A stretch of DNA of 64,000 nt from an uncultured Lachnospiraceae bacterium (lineage in GTDB: Bacteria; Bacillota; Clostridia; Lachnospirales; Lachnospiraceae), in contig CACZBK010000003.1 of the NCBI GenBank assembly GCA_902779395.1, positions 91,025-155,024 of the forward strand, read 5' to 3'. Below, piece by piece: positions 17,673 to 26,682 of this stretch. Each line of letters opens with the position of its first letter. Position 1 is the stretch's first letter. The notes under the pieces are model-generated. The model searched no databases. It saw only the letters and a program-made list of their open reading frames with translations, and had not been told where the DNA came from. A program made the position numbers and the translations under genes.

Positions 17673-17993
17673 TCAGCCCTCCTCATCATCCTCGTCGATA
17701 AGCTCGTCGAATTCAACGCTGTCTAAGTATTCATCAAAAGCATCGGATGCGGCTTCATATTCCTCCTCGTCATCGATATAACGCAGAGAGGGGTTGCCTT
17801 CTGCATCCTCTTCATGACCGTAGATCCATACTTCGCCATCTTCGTTTTCACCGTCTTCATCAAGCGGCAGTAAGGCGATGTAGTCCCTGCCGTTGCACTC
17901 AAAGATGGCAACTATCGAACAGTCTACGGTTCCTTCTTCAAGATCGAGCTGCACATACATCTCGTCATCGTCTGAATTGTCTTTCTTACCCAT
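17673..17993 (-). CDS. DUF1292 domain protein (YrzB-like)
   Basis: A 106-aa very acidic protein (many Asp/Glu, C-terminus DELIDEDDEEG). The central part, GTVDCSIVAIFECNGRDYIALLPLDEDGENEDGEVWIYG split over residues about 20-60, is the DUF1292 pattern. The function of this widespread Firmicutes family is not established; in many genomes it sits near yrrK/alaS. It is transcribed toward the helicase, and the two stop codons touch with no intergenic base. Confidence 0.9.
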   Translation of the reverse strand: MGKKDNSDDDEMYVQLDLEEGTVDCSIVAIFECNGRDYIALLPLDEDGENEDGEVWIYGHEEDAEGNPSLRYIDDEEEYEAASDAFDEYLDSVEFDELIDEDDEEG

Positions 17994-18015
17994 ATCGTTT
18001 ACCTACCTCCGAAAT

Positions 18016-18074
18016 AAAGATTCTTCGCTGTCACGGTCATCTGAATGTCATCCTGAGCGATGCTGAGGATCTTT
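18016..18074. repeat. REP-like imperfect palindrome (CTGAGCG type)
   Basis: A sequence beginning AAAGATTCTTCGC and ending GCTGAGGATCTTT forms an imperfect hairpin. Its right half, GTCATCCTGAGCGATGCTGA, closely matches the sequence at 22278-22304. Such GTCATTCTGAGCG...AGAATCT units are dispersed intergenic repeats in many bacterial genomes. It lies between the DUF1292 gene and the DUF5662 gene. Confidence 0.6.
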
Positions 18075-18152
18075 CTGTATTATAAAAAATTATTACTTTA
18101 AATACAAGCTTATTTATGGTATCATATCATTTTATGAGAAAGGGAAACTGTT

Positions 18153-18698
18153 ATGAAAGCATGGGAACATTTTAAGACGATAACGCAGCACCGGATAGAG
18201 GTGATGAAAGGCTGTTTTAAGGTTGGGCTGTATGTGCAGGGCCTTACGCACGATCTTTCAAAGTATTCACTTACTGAGTTTATACCGGGAGCAAAGTATT
18301 ACCAGGGATTCAGAAGTCCCAATGTGGCAGAGCGTGAAGAGACAGGTTATTCATCCGCCTGGCTCCACCATAAGGGAAGGAATAAGCATCACTTTGAATA
18401 CTGGATCGATTATCCAATAAGGGATAAGGATACAGGGGAGATAAAAGCGATCCCTGCCCGTATGCCCAACCGTTATATAGTAGAGATGTTCATGGATCGC
18501 CTTGCAGCCTGCAAGACCTATCAGAAAGAAGCATATACGGATGCCTCGCCGCTTGAGTATTACCGTAAAGGCGATATCAGCCGCTTCCTGCATCCCGTGA
18601 CCCAGGCTATACTGGAGAGGCTTCTTAAGATGAATGCAAAGTATGGAGAGGAATATACCTTTCAGTATATAAGAGCAAAATTATTACGAAGGAGATAG
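18153..18698 (+). CDS. DUF5662 family protein
   Basis: A 181-aa soluble protein. It contains an HDLSKYS motif near residue 34, YYQGFRSP, WLHHKGRNKHHFEYW around residues 70-84, and MFMDRLAACKTYQKEAY. The ordered His/Asp residues (HD, HH, HH, D) look like a metal site with an HD-domain-like flavour. I recognise the pattern as DUF5662, common in Clostridia, without a known reaction. It starts 4 bases before trpS in the same direction, so the two are likely co-transcribed. Confidence 0.8.
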   Translation: MKAWEHFKTITQHRIEVMKGCFKVGLYVQGLTHDLSKYSLTEFIPGAKYYQGFRSPNVAEREETGYSSAWLHHKGRNKHHFEYWIDYPIRDKDTGEIKAIPARMPNRYIVEMFMDRLAACKTYQKEAYTDASPLEYYRKGDISRFLHPVTQAILERLLKMNAKYGEEYTFQYIRAKLLRRR

Positions 18699-18702
18699 TG
18701 AT

Positions 18703-19809
18703 ATGTCAGAGAAAAAGATAATATTAACCGGAGACAGACCTACAGGCCGTCTTCATCTGGGGCATTATGTAGGATCGCTTAAGCGCAGGGTAGAGCTGCA
18801 GAATTCCGGGGAATATGATGAGATCAATATACTTATAGCCGATGACCAGGCACTTACCGATAATGTGGAGAATCCCGGTAAGATCAGATCGAACATTGTA
18901 AATGTTGTGCTTGATTATCTTTCTGTAGGCATCGATCCTTCGAAAACAACCATTTGTGTGCAGTCGGCTCTGCCTGCATTGCATGCACTCACGTTTTATT
19001 ATATGAATCTGGTGACTACCGCAAGACTTTCCAGAAACCCTACTGTCAAGGCGGAAATCCAGATGAGGGGCTTTGCGGATGAGGGACTGCCGGCAGGTTT
19101 CTTCTGTTACCCCGTATCGCAGGCTGCTGATATTACTGCTTTTGATGCGACAGTGGTCCCTGTGGGAGAGGACCAGCTTCCCATGCTTGAGCAGTGCAGG
19201 GAGATAGTAGAAAAGTTTAACAGGATCTACGGAGATACACTGGTACTGCCTAAGGCAATGATACCGGAGAATGAGATGCAGCGCCGTCTGCCCGGAGTGG
19301 ACGGAAAGGCAAAGATGAGCAAATCCCTTGGAAACTGCATCTACCTTTCAGACTCTGCATCGACTATCAAAAAGCAGGTGAACGGAAAGATGTTCACCGA
19401 TCCACAGCATCTTAAGATAGAGGATCCGGGACATCTTGAAGGAAATGTGGTATTTACTTATCTTACAGCGCTCTGTAAGGATGAGCATTTTGAAAGATAT
19501 CTGCCTGATTATAAGAATCTGGATGAGATGAAGGAGCATTACTGCCGCGGCGGACTGGGTGACGGCACGTGTAAGAAGCTTCTTATAAATGTTCTTGAAG
19601 AAACGCTCGAACCCATCCGTAAGGAAAGGGCAAAGTGGGAGGCTGATATCGATTCTGTTTATGATATCCTCGCAGAAGGGACCGCGAAGGCACGTGAAAA
19701 GACCAATGCCACTCTTGAGAGAGTCCGTGCGGCGATGAGGATCGATTATTTTAAGGACCGCTCCATAATCAAAGAGTGGGATAAGATACTTAAAGAAACG
19801 GATAAATAA
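18703..19809 (+). CDS. trpS: Tryptophan--tRNA ligase
   Basis: A 368-aa class I synthetase charging tRNA-Trp. The HIGH-like motif is in GDRPTGRLHLGHYVGS (residues 10-25) and the KMSKS motif is intact (KAKMSKSLGNCIYLSD). VGEDQLPMLEQCREI is also typical. It is slightly longer than the usual 330 aa, as in the clostridial type. AAGGAG precedes ATG 18703. There is no room for a T-box leader in the 4-base gap after the DUF5662 gene. Confidence 0.95.
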   Translation: MSEKKIILTGDRPTGRLHLGHYVGSLKRRVELQNSGEYDEINILIADDQALTDNVENPGKIRSNIVNVVLDYLSVGIDPSKTTICVQSALPALHALTFYYMNLVTTARLSRNPTVKAEIQMRGFADEGLPAGFFCYPVSQAADITAFDATVVPVGEDQLPMLEQCREIVEKFNRIYGDTLVLPKAMIPENEMQRRLPGVDGKAKMSKSLGNCIYLSDSASTIKKQVNGKMFTDPQHLKIEDPGHLEGNVVFTYLTALCKDEHFERYLPDYKNLDEMKEHYCRGGLGDGTCKKLLINVLEETLEPIRKERAKWEADIDSVYDILAEGTAKAREKTNATLERVRAAMRIDYFKDRSIIKEWDKILKETDK

Positions 19810-19829
19810 GAAACACAGAGGTATAAGTG

Positions 19830-21203
19830 ATGTATCAGAATTCAATGATGGAATTAAGCGAGGACCGTAACGAGCTTTTTAATGAACTGGTGGAATACTG
19901 CATGGCATCGGGAGAGATAGACCAGAGCCTGTATTCCGAATATGATGTGAAGCGCGGCCTTCGTGATTCAAACGGAAAGGGCGTTCTTACCGGGCTGACC
20001 GAGATATCGGATGTTAACGGCAGTAAGGTGGTGGATGGAGTTAAAGTACCTGCTGAAGGCGAGCTCTTTTATCAGGGGATCAATGTAAATGACCTGATCG
20101 CAGGGAACAAAGATAAGCGTTATGCTTTTGAAGAGATAACCTATCTGCTCCTTTTCGGGGATCTTCCCACAAAAAAGCAATTTGAGAGCTTTAAGGCTAT
20201 ACTTACCGATCTGCAGGAGCTTTCGGGTGATTTTGTAAGGGATGTCATCCTTCATAATCCCAGTATTAATATCATGAATTCATTACAGAAGGCCATCCTG
20301 AGTTTATACTCCTTCGATGCGAGCCCGGAGGACACATCCGTACCCAATGTTCTGCGCCAGTGTCTGCAGATGATAGGAAAGACTCCGCTCATATCGGTAT
20401 ATGCTTATCACGGCTACAGGCATTTTGATCTTAATAAGAATCTGGTTATAAAGACTCCGAAGAAGGAATATTCCACTGCAGAGAACATCCTTCATATGCT
20501 TCGTCTTGATGGACAGTTTACACCGCTTGAGGCTTCTGTGCTTGATACTGCGCTTGTGCTTCATGCAGAGCATGGCGGCGGTAACAATTCCACCTTTACG
20601 ACCCATGTGGTGACATCTTCGGGAACAGATACTTATTCTGCGATAGCTGCTGCCATAGCTTCACTTAAGGGGCCCAAACACGGCGGCGCCAATCTTAAGG
20701 TCCAGCAGATGTTCCGTGACATGAAAGAGCATATCAGCGATTATTCGGATGAGGCGGCTATAGCGGATTATCTGGAGAGAGTACTTAAGAAGGAAGCTTT
20801 TGATAAGAGCGGACTTATCTACGGGATGGGACATGCCATCTATACTCTGTCCGATCCCAGAAAGGTCATCCTTAAGGAGTGCACGAGGAAGCTGGCTGAA
20901 GAGAAGGGACGTATGGCGGAATTTGAACTCTATGATGCGGTAGAGCGTATCGCTGCGGAACTTATCACAAAGAGCAGAAGAGTGTTTAAGCCCGTATGTG
21001 CCAATGTGGACTTCTACAGCGGCTTTATGTACAATATGCTTGGTATCCCGGAGGAACTGTTTACACCTATGTTTGCCATAGCGAGGATATCGGGCTGGAG
21101 TGCGCACAGGCTTGAGGAACTGGTAAATAAGGGCAAGATAATCCGCCCTGCATATAAATATGTCGGAAAACACAGGGAATATACAGCCTTAGAAAAGAGG
21201 TAG
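19830..21203 (+). CDS. gltA: Citrate synthase family protein
   Basis: A 457-aa enzyme condensing acetyl-CoA (or propionyl-CoA) with oxaloacetate. Visible citrate synthase features: the LHAEHGGGNNSTF segment with a catalytic His, LKGPKHGGAN with the second catalytic His, and GMGHAIYTLSDPR with a further substrate His. A C-terminal SGWSAHRLEE holds the conserved region near the substrate Arg. In an anaerobe this probably feeds 2-oxoglutarate/glutamate synthesis rather than a full cycle. ATG 19830 is preferred over the overlapping GTG at 19827. No aconitase or isocitrate dehydrogenase gene lies in this window. Confidence 0.92.
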   Translation: MYQNSMMELSEDRNELFNELVEYCMASGEIDQSLYSEYDVKRGLRDSNGKGVLTGLTEISDVNGSKVVDGVKVPAEGELFYQGINVNDLIAGNKDKRYAFEEITYLLLFGDLPTKKQFESFKAILTDLQELSGDFVRDVILHNPSINIMNSLQKAILSLYSFDASPEDTSVPNVLRQCLQMIGKTPLISVYAYHGYRHFDLNKNLVIKTPKKEYSTAENILHMLRLDGQFTPLEASVLDTALVLHAEHGGGNNSTFTTHVVTSSGTDTYSAIAAAIASLKGPKHGGANLKVQQMFRDMKEHISDYSDEAAIADYLERVLKKEAFDKSGLIYGMGHAIYTLSDPRKVILKECTRKLAEEKGRMAEFELYDAVERIAAELITKSRRVFKPVCANVDFYSGFMYNMLGIPEELFTPMFAIARISGWSAHRLEELVNKGKIIRPAYKYVGKHREYTALEKR

Positions 21204-21208
21204 AAAAC

Positions 21209-22258
21209 ATGGCGGGAAAATATGTCGCATATGTATCCTGTTATACCCAGGGAAGCAAGGTGGGTATACGTGTTTATGATGTGGATATGGAAGCGGGAAA
21301 ATTCACGGAGAAGGATCAGGTTGAAATAAGCAATTCTTCATATGTGACCATATCACATAACCGTAAAGTACTTTATTCGATCACAGATCAGGGCGTGGAA
21401 GCCTACCGTATCAACAAAGACGGTACCCTCGATACAATATCGGTCGCATCTATAAACGGGATGAGAGGCTGTTATCTCTCAACCGATTACAAGGACAGGT
21501 TTCTTTTTGTGGCAGGTTATCATGACGGAAAGATCACTGTTTTAAGACTCAATGAAGACGGCAGCATAGGTGAGATAACCGATGAGATATACCACAAAGG
21601 TATGGGCTCGGTAGCTGACAAGAATTTCCGCCCCCATGTAAACTGTGTGAAGATGACCCGGGATAACAAGTACCTTCTGGCTGCGGATCTTGGGCTTGAC
21701 CATACCAAGGTTTATCAGCTTAATCATGATACCGGAAAGCTTAAGATGGTTGATATCATACATGCAGAGCAGTATTCGGGACCCAGGCACATAAAGATAT
21801 CAAAGGACGGAAAGTTCATTTATATCATTCACGAGGCCAGTAATGCCATTTCAGTATATCGTTATTATGAGATAGGTGATAATCCCGAGTTTGAAAAAAT
21901 ACAGTCGGTACCCACCTTAAACGATTATCATGCCGGAAACTCAGCGGCTTCGGCACTTAACCTGTCAAATGATTTTAAGTATCTGGTATGTTCGAGTGCC
22001 GGCGATAACAGTGTGAGCATATTCAGTATCGACCAGAAGGAAGGGCTTTTAAGCAAGCTGCTTACCCTGCCGATCAGCGGGGATTATCCGAAGGATGCAG
22101 CATTGTTTCCGGATAACAGGCATCTGGTATCGTTAAATCATGAGAACAATACCATGACATTCTTTGCGGTGGATCTTGAAAAGAAAACACTTGTGATGAA
22201 CACTAAGGAGATAAAAATACAGCAGCCCAACTGTGTCGTGTTCCACAAGCTGGGCTGA
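21209..22258 (+). CDS. Lactonase-family beta-propeller protein (6-phosphogluconolactonase-like)
   Basis: A 349-aa soluble protein of the PgL/YkgB seven-bladed propeller family. Repeating blade-like segments are seen, e.g. YVTISHNRKVLYSI, FRPHVNCVKMTRDNKYLL, SGPRHIKISKDGKFIYII and LSNDFKYLVCSSAGDNSVSIF; the HVNCV, GPRHI and final PNCVVF positions are characteristic of this family. The reaction may be hydrolysis of 6-phosphogluconolactone, but the family includes other lactones and carboxymuconate-type enzymes. It lies 5 bases after citrate synthase and is likely co-transcribed. Confidence 0.85.
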   Translation: MAGKYVAYVSCYTQGSKVGIRVYDVDMEAGKFTEKDQVEISNSSYVTISHNRKVLYSITDQGVEAYRINKDGTLDTISVASINGMRGCYLSTDYKDRFLFVAGYHDGKITVLRLNEDGSIGEITDEIYHKGMGSVADKNFRPHVNCVKMTRDNKYLLAADLGLDHTKVYQLNHDTGKLKMVDIIHAEQYSGPRHIKISKDGKFIYIIHEASNAISVYRYYEIGDNPEFEKIQSVPTLNDYHAGNSAASALNLSNDFKYLVCSSAGDNSVSIFSIDQKEGLLSKLLTLPISGDYPKDAALFPDNRHLVSLNHENNTMTFFAVDLEKKTLVMNTKEIKIQQPNCVVFHKLG

Positions 22259-22277
22259 CATTCTGTTTATTTGGTCT

Positions 22278-22304
22278 GTCATTCTGAGCGGAGCGAAGAA
22301 TCTT
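22278..22304. repeat. Dispersed CTGAGCG repeat unit
   Basis: GTCATTCTGAGCGGAGCGAA continuing into GAATCTT sits between the convergent lactonase and aroC genes. It is the same family as the repeat at 18016-18074. With flanking CTGA...TCAG it can fold into a short hairpin and may help terminate both transcripts. Confidence 0.6.
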
Positions 22305-22320
22305 CAGGGCTTGTATTTTA

Positions 22321-23412
22321 TCATAACCTTGAATTCCGGTTCTGCAGTAAAAGATCCAGCACGGTAATGGCGCACATCGATTCAACGACCACTACAGCTC
22401 TGGGGACTACCACGGGATCGTGGCGGCCCTTTATGGTGAGGCTTACGTCCTCACCTTTTTCATTTACGGTATCCTGTGGCTGATAGATGGAAGGAGTGGG
22501 TTTAAAGTATGCGCGGGCTATAATGGGAGCGCCTGTAGACATGCCGCCCAGTATACCGCCGGCGTGGTTGGTATCGAAACTGACGCTGCCTTCCCTCATA
22601 TGCATCTTATCGTTGTTCTCGCTTCCCTTTGCTGCAGCGGCTTTTATGCCGTCGCCTATCTCCACAGCCTTAACTGCACCTATGGAGAATAGAGCGTGCC
22701 CCAGCATTGCATCAAGCTTATCAAAAACAGGCTCACCTATACCGGCAGGAACTCCTTCTATGCGGCATTCAACTATACCGCCTAAAGAGTCGCATTCTGC
22801 CCTGGCATTTTCCACGGCCCTGAGTGCTTCGGCTGCCATAGCCTCATCGGGCATGCAGGCTGCATTACTGCAGGAAGAAGCTATCCGATCAAGGCTTAAG
22901 CTGTCCGCAAAGCCCTCACTAAGCTTTACCGGACCGATGGCAGTGGTGTAAGCTCTAAGCTTAATGCCGTATTCTTTCAGTATGAGAGCAGCTACAGCAC
23001 CTGCGGCTACCCTTGCAGCTGTTTCCCTGCCGGAACTGCGTCCGCCCCCGCGGTAATCCCTGTGGCCATACTTGGAATAAAAACCATAGTCGGCATGTCC
23101 CGGGCGGAAAGTATCAGCCAGATTGCCGTAATCCTTTGATATCTGCGAAGTGTTTTCTATCATAAGTGAGATGGGAGTACCGGTAGTTTTTCCTTCAAAA
23201 ACGCCGGATAAGATCTTTACCTTATCAGCCTCGCTCCTTGCCGTAGTCATGGCTGAGGTGCCGGGTTTGCGGCGGTCAAGGTAGGGCTGGATAAGCTCTT
23301 CATTAAGTGTAAGACCGGCCGGACAGCCGTCTATAACGCAGCCCAGTGCCGGGCCGTGTGATTCACCCCAGGTGCTCACTCTGTATAATGTTCCGAAAGT
23401 TGAACCTGCCAT
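22321..23412 (-). CDS. aroC: Chorismate synthase
   Basis: A 363-aa FMN-dependent enzyme for the last shikimate step, turning EPSP into chorismate. Signatures seen: GTLYRVSTWGESHG at the start, RPGHADYGFYSKYGHRDYRGG, the GRSSGRETAARVAAG flavin/phosphate motif, and a late GRHDPVVVPRAVVVVESM. The length is typical. GAGGAG lies upstream of the ATG. It is transcribed toward the lactonase gene and probably follows the 23424 gene in one transcript; no other shikimate gene is in the window. Confidence 0.97.
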   Translation of the reverse strand: MAGSTFGTLYRVSTWGESHGPALGCVIDGCPAGLTLNEELIQPYLDRRKPGTSAMTTARSEADKVKILSGVFEGKTTGTPISLMIENTSQISKDYGNLADTFRPGHADYGFYSKYGHRDYRGGGRSSGRETAARVAAGAVAALILKEYGIKLRAYTTAIGPVKLSEGFADSLSLDRIASSCSNAACMPDEAMAAEALRAVENARAECDSLGGIVECRIEGVPAGIGEPVFDKLDAMLGHALFSIGAVKAVEIGDGIKAAAAKGSENNDKMHMREGSVSFDTNHAGGILGGMSTGAPIIARAYFKPTPSIYQPQDTVNEKGEDVSLTIKGRHDPVVVPRAVVVVESMCAITVLDLLLQNRNSRL

Positions 23413-23423
23413 ATATTTTCTCC

Positions 23424-23846
23424 TCAGGCGAGTTTTTTGAATTCGTGGATATACATTTCCTTGTCGTATTTCATCTGACAGGGGATCATATCAAGGGCTT
23501 TATAGCCTTTTGCTTTAAGCTCATCTGAAGACATTTTTGCGGTCTGGTCATAAAACTCATCGCGAGGCTGGTTATAAAAGATGAGATGAAGTTTTACCTT
23601 GCCTTCGTTATCATCTATGGCAGCTGCTATCCCGCGGGTAGTGAACATAACGCCCTTATTATCCATAGGCTGATATGGCTCACTCTTTAAGGCCTCCTTC
23701 ATCTCATCGGGGATTGCAGCAAGCATTGCCTCAAGATTGGCATTGTCTTTTTTTGAAATCCTGAATGCAACGATACAAAAGATACCTATGACCACCAGTG
23801 CGACCAGGATACCCGGGATCATATCCCCTAAACTCATGTTCCACAT
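23424..23846 (-). CDS. Single-helix membrane protein of unknown function
   Basis: A 140-aa protein with one N-terminal helix (GILVALVVIGIFCIVAF, about residues 12-28) and a cytoplasmic-looking soluble part of about 110 residues with FYNQPRDEFYDQTAKMSSDEL and a lysine-rich end. GGGAGG precedes the ATG. It ends 11 bases before aroC starts, so the two are probably one transcript. I do not recognise the family. Confidence 0.65.
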   Translation of the reverse strand: MWNMSLGDMIPGILVALVVIGIFCIVAFRISKKDNANLEAMLAAIPDEMKEALKSEPYQPMDNKGVMFTTRGIAAAIDDNEGKVKLHLIFYNQPRDEFYDQTAKMSSDELKAKGYKALDMIPCQMKYDKEMYIHEFKKLA

Positions 23847-23942
23847 AATATTATTTCCTCCCTAAAATAAAAAATCCTGATTATCCTATCACTTATAAGG
23901 AGGATAGTCAATCGGAAGGAAGAGCAGGGATGTATAAATCCC

Positions 23943-23975
23943 AAAAGAGGCCGATTATACCAATCAGCCTCTTTT
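23943..23975 (-). terminator. Terminator after the secreted protein gene (bidirectional stem)
   Basis: AAAAGAGGC (23943-23951) pairs with GCCTCTTTT (23967-23975) around a 15-base loop. Read on the minus strand it follows the gene ending at 24008. Confidence 0.65.
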
Positions 23976-24007
23976 GCAAAATGTCATATTTTATAAAACA
24001 ACAGTTT

Positions 24008-25078
24008 TTACATTGAAGCACCGAATGTAACCTTTACAGGTGATCCGGTAAAATTTCTTCCCTTAGGGGTGATAAGATAAGTTCTTGCTTCGCCTTTAAC
24101 TTTCTCAATTGTAAAATCCTTTTTAGAAAGTTTGGTCCATTTTTTCCAATAATCTTTTGAACTTTTATAAGCAGGCTGATCTACATCAAGCCTTGCACGT
24201 AATTCCCTGAAGCTTTTAAAGGTTAAAAAAATCCACCCACTGTAATTTCCAATAGCAGTCATATTATTTGTAGCCCATAAATAATCAGCATTTATTTGCA
24301 GTATAGAGAAAGGAAGATGCTGTTTTTTAGCAACCTTATTAAACTGCTTAACAGCCTTCTTTAACTTGGAAAGAGACTTTCCCTTTATACCTAATTTTTT
24401 AGCGACCTTACTGTTTACAGATGCTTTTACGGTGATATACGAATCCTCAGTACAATCTTTATTCTTTTTCGCAGAATACTTTAAGGTAATAATGTCATCG
24501 CTGTATACGCCTTTTGTTGTAAATTTCTCTGCCAAATCGTATATCTGGAATTTTTTTGTCATTGTAGGGTAAAGCTCGTCAGCTTTTATCTTTCTACCGC
24601 GATAACTTATTATATTATAATAACTAATTTCTGCTGATAAATTATAATCAACACCATCAATATTGATCGTGCCTGCATCAATAAGAGCGGCTTGATATTG
24701 ACCTACACCGATATGATCATTGATGGGAGTTGAAGCGCCAACAATCTCGTTGTAGTTTGTTTCAAGATTGATAGAGGGATCATTAAAAGCCTCAACATTG
24801 GAGAAATTATAATCTACTAATTCTGCAGTGCCAAATTCCTCGAGCTCGCCTTCGACGGGAATGCTGTCTGTTATATCATTGTCAACTTCAGCCTCAACAG
24901 CTTCTGTTTCAACGCTTTCATCCTCTGCAGTCTCTTCAGCAGCTTCTTCAGCGCTCTCCTCAACAACAGTTTCGTTTTCGCTTACTGCCACATCAGCGTC
25001 GTCAGCTGCGACTACTGGCAGTACTTGTCCTGCAAGCATTGTGAAAGATAAAATACCTGCTAACAGTTTTTTCTTCAT
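24008..25078 (-). CDS. Secreted protein with acidic linker, function unknown
   Basis: A 356-aa protein with a classic signal peptide (MKKKLLAGILSFTMLAGQVL, cleavage expected after VVAA near residue 25). A 50-residue Glu/Ala/Val-rich acidic linker containing AVSENET follows. The rest (residues about 80-356) is a basic, Lys- and Tyr-rich extracellular domain I do not recognise (KKFQIYDLAEKFTTKGVYSDD; KVAKKLGIKGKSLSKLKKAV). The coding sequence of this C-terminal part is visibly more A/T-rich than neighbouring genes, which may mean recent acquisition. GGAGG lies upstream of the ATG. No wall-sorting motif is seen, so it is probably released or held by charge. Confidence 0.75.
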   Translation of the reverse strand: MKKKLLAGILSFTMLAGQVLPVVAADDADVAVSENETVVEESAEEAAEETAEDESVETEAVEAEVDNDITDSIPVEGELEEFGTAELVDYNFSNVEAFNDPSINLETNYNEIVGASTPINDHIGVGQYQAALIDAGTINIDGVDYNLSAEISYYNIISYRGRKIKADELYPTMTKKFQIYDLAEKFTTKGVYSDDIITLKYSAKKNKDCTEDSYITVKASVNSKVAKKLGIKGKSLSKLKKAVKQFNKVAKKQHLPFSILQINADYLWATNNMTAIGNYSGWIFLTFKSFRELRARLDVDQPAYKSSKDYWKKWTKLSKKDFTIEKVKGEARTYLITPKGRNFTGSPVKVTFGASM

Positions 25079-25138
25079 TAGTTGTATCCTCCATTATTTT
25101 TTTTCGGGAACTTAGTTCCTTGCCATTAAACCGATAAA

Positions 25139-25168
25139 ATGATAGCATGAATTATGTACACATTTCAA
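25139..25168 (-). promoter_or_regulatory. Predicted promoter for the secreted protein gene
   Basis: On the minus strand, TTGAAA (25168-25163) and TATCAT (25144-25139) are separated by 18 bases, 60 bases upstream of the ATG. The inverted GGAAC...GTTCC just downstream could form a small 5' hairpin. Confidence 0.5.
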
Positions 25169-25218
25169 TCTGTATTTTGACGGAAATACCCACGTTTTTT
25201 CCTGCTTCTGATGTGATA

Positions 25219-25247
25219 TTGACGATAAACAGGCTGTTTAATATAAT
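25219..25247 (+). promoter_or_regulatory. Predicted promoter for the lipoprotein gene
   Basis: TTGACG at 25219-25224 and TATAAT at 25242-25247 with a 17-base spacer, 46 bases before ATG 25294. It is divergent from the promoter at 25139, and together they fill the 215-base gap between the two genes. Confidence 0.7.
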
Positions 25248-25293
25248 GAAGCGTTGTAAGCAGGCCCTTTAGGGAAAAGAGGAGGAGATTGTT

Positions 25294-26667
25294 ATGAAGA
25301 AGGTAAGCCTGATCGCTGCAGCGGTATTGAGCCTGGCTATGCTGGCCGGATGTACGGATGACAGCGGCTCAAGCCGGGGAGGCTATGATGAAAACACGGC
25401 TGACACAAAAGATGAGGTGAAGGATCCTACCCCGACAGAGGCAGAACCTGAGCCGGTAAGCGTGGAAGTTACTCCCACACCCACACCGGAAGCGGAGTCT
25501 GAATTTACGAAAGCATATCATGCTTCAAAGGAAGAGATAGCAGGTTATCTGGACGGAACATGGCTTTTGCATGAGGGTGACAATAAGATACAGCCGGTGG
25601 ATCTTCTGAACGATACGCTTACTTTTGATGCATCTGATATGAGCGCAACTTATCATATGGCTTATGCTGCAGAAGAGGCATATTACAGCTTCGAACTGTT
25701 ATCCCCGTATGATGCCGTACCACAGCAGTACTGTATGCTGCGCTTTACCGGAAAGGGATCGACCGACGGTTTTCCGTTCAATAATAATGGAGGAAGTATT
25801 GACTATCTGATAATGCTGGCTAATGATGAAGGCTGTGACAGACTCTTTATCCAGGAGATGGGAAACGGGATATCCGAGCTTGGACACAGCATCATGGGAG
25901 AAGACCGCCAGGTAAGTTTCGGGTGCTGGTTATTTGAAAGGGACTGGGAAGAAAGCCCGAAGATGGGAGAGCGCGGCTTTAATATGGGAGGTGTTAAAAG
26001 ACCCAATGACAGTTTCTTTGCACTGCAGTTCTCCGAATACGGTGACAGCTGCACGCTGCAGGAAGTGGTGCCGGTATTTGAAGAGTTTGATCTGGAAGGC
26101 AGTATTACGGCAAGGGCAGCAGGCTATGCATTTTGTGATAACGGATATCCGTTCAATGCAGTAGTATACGAATATGCGGACATGGAGCAGTGGGCGCATT
26201 CCGGATGCTATTCGCCCGGGCTGGTTGAGGTATATACTAACGGTGACGGTGAGATAAGCAATATCATACATTATCCCTACTATGCGTACGGTTATTTTAA
26301 TCAGGTGGCCACCGGGGCGCCGGATGTATCCAGGGATCCCGCGGTATACGGGGATATGGATAAGGAATTCCTGGGCAGCTGGATAAGTAAGGATGACGGG
26401 ATAAGTACTCTGGATATATCTCAGGCCGATCCCCAGACGGGCGGGTATCATCTGGTGTTTGAAGTATACCGGCTCTGCGGGATAGAGGCTTATGCCAATA
26501 TAGATATGAGTGGCGATAAGTTAAGCATAAACCAGGGTTATGTTAATGATATACAGCGCATCAGCGCCACTCTTGAGCGTAAGGGTGGTGAACTCATAGT
26601 TACCGTTACCGAGTCCGAGTTTGAATATCTGCCGGTGGGAACGGTCATGGCATATACAGCGCAGTAA
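25294..26667 (+). CDS. Lipoprotein of unknown function
   Basis: A 457-aa lipoprotein. The signal sequence MKKVSLIAAAVLSLAMLAGC has a good lipobox (LAGC), so Cys20 should be lipidated and the protein held on the outer face of the membrane. A Pro/Thr/Glu-rich spacer (TPTEAEPEPVSVEVTPTPTP) follows, then a globular domain from about residue 70 with beta-rich, Gly/Tyr-rich segments and repeated GSWISKDDG / GTWLLHEGD motifs, which suggest two related lipocalin-like halves. AGAGGAGGAG precedes the ATG. No enzyme motif recognised. Confidence 0.85.
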   Translation: MKKVSLIAAAVLSLAMLAGCTDDSGSSRGGYDENTADTKDEVKDPTPTEAEPEPVSVEVTPTPTPEAESEFTKAYHASKEEIAGYLDGTWLLHEGDNKIQPVDLLNDTLTFDASDMSATYHMAYAAEEAYYSFELLSPYDAVPQQYCMLRFTGKGSTDGFPFNNNGGSIDYLIMLANDEGCDRLFIQEMGNGISELGHSIMGEDRQVSFGCWLFERDWEESPKMGERGFNMGGVKRPNDSFFALQFSEYGDSCTLQEVVPVFEEFDLEGSITARAAGYAFCDNGYPFNAVVYEYADMEQWAHSGCYSPGLVEVYTNGDGEISNIIHYPYYAYGYFNQVATGAPDVSRDPAVYGDMDKEFLGSWISKDDGISTLDISQADPQTGGYHLVFEVYRLCGIEAYANIDMSGDKLSINQGYVNDIQRISATLERKGGELIVTVTESEFEYLPVGTVMAYTAQ

Positions 26668-26682
26668 GTTTTTAATGATAAG

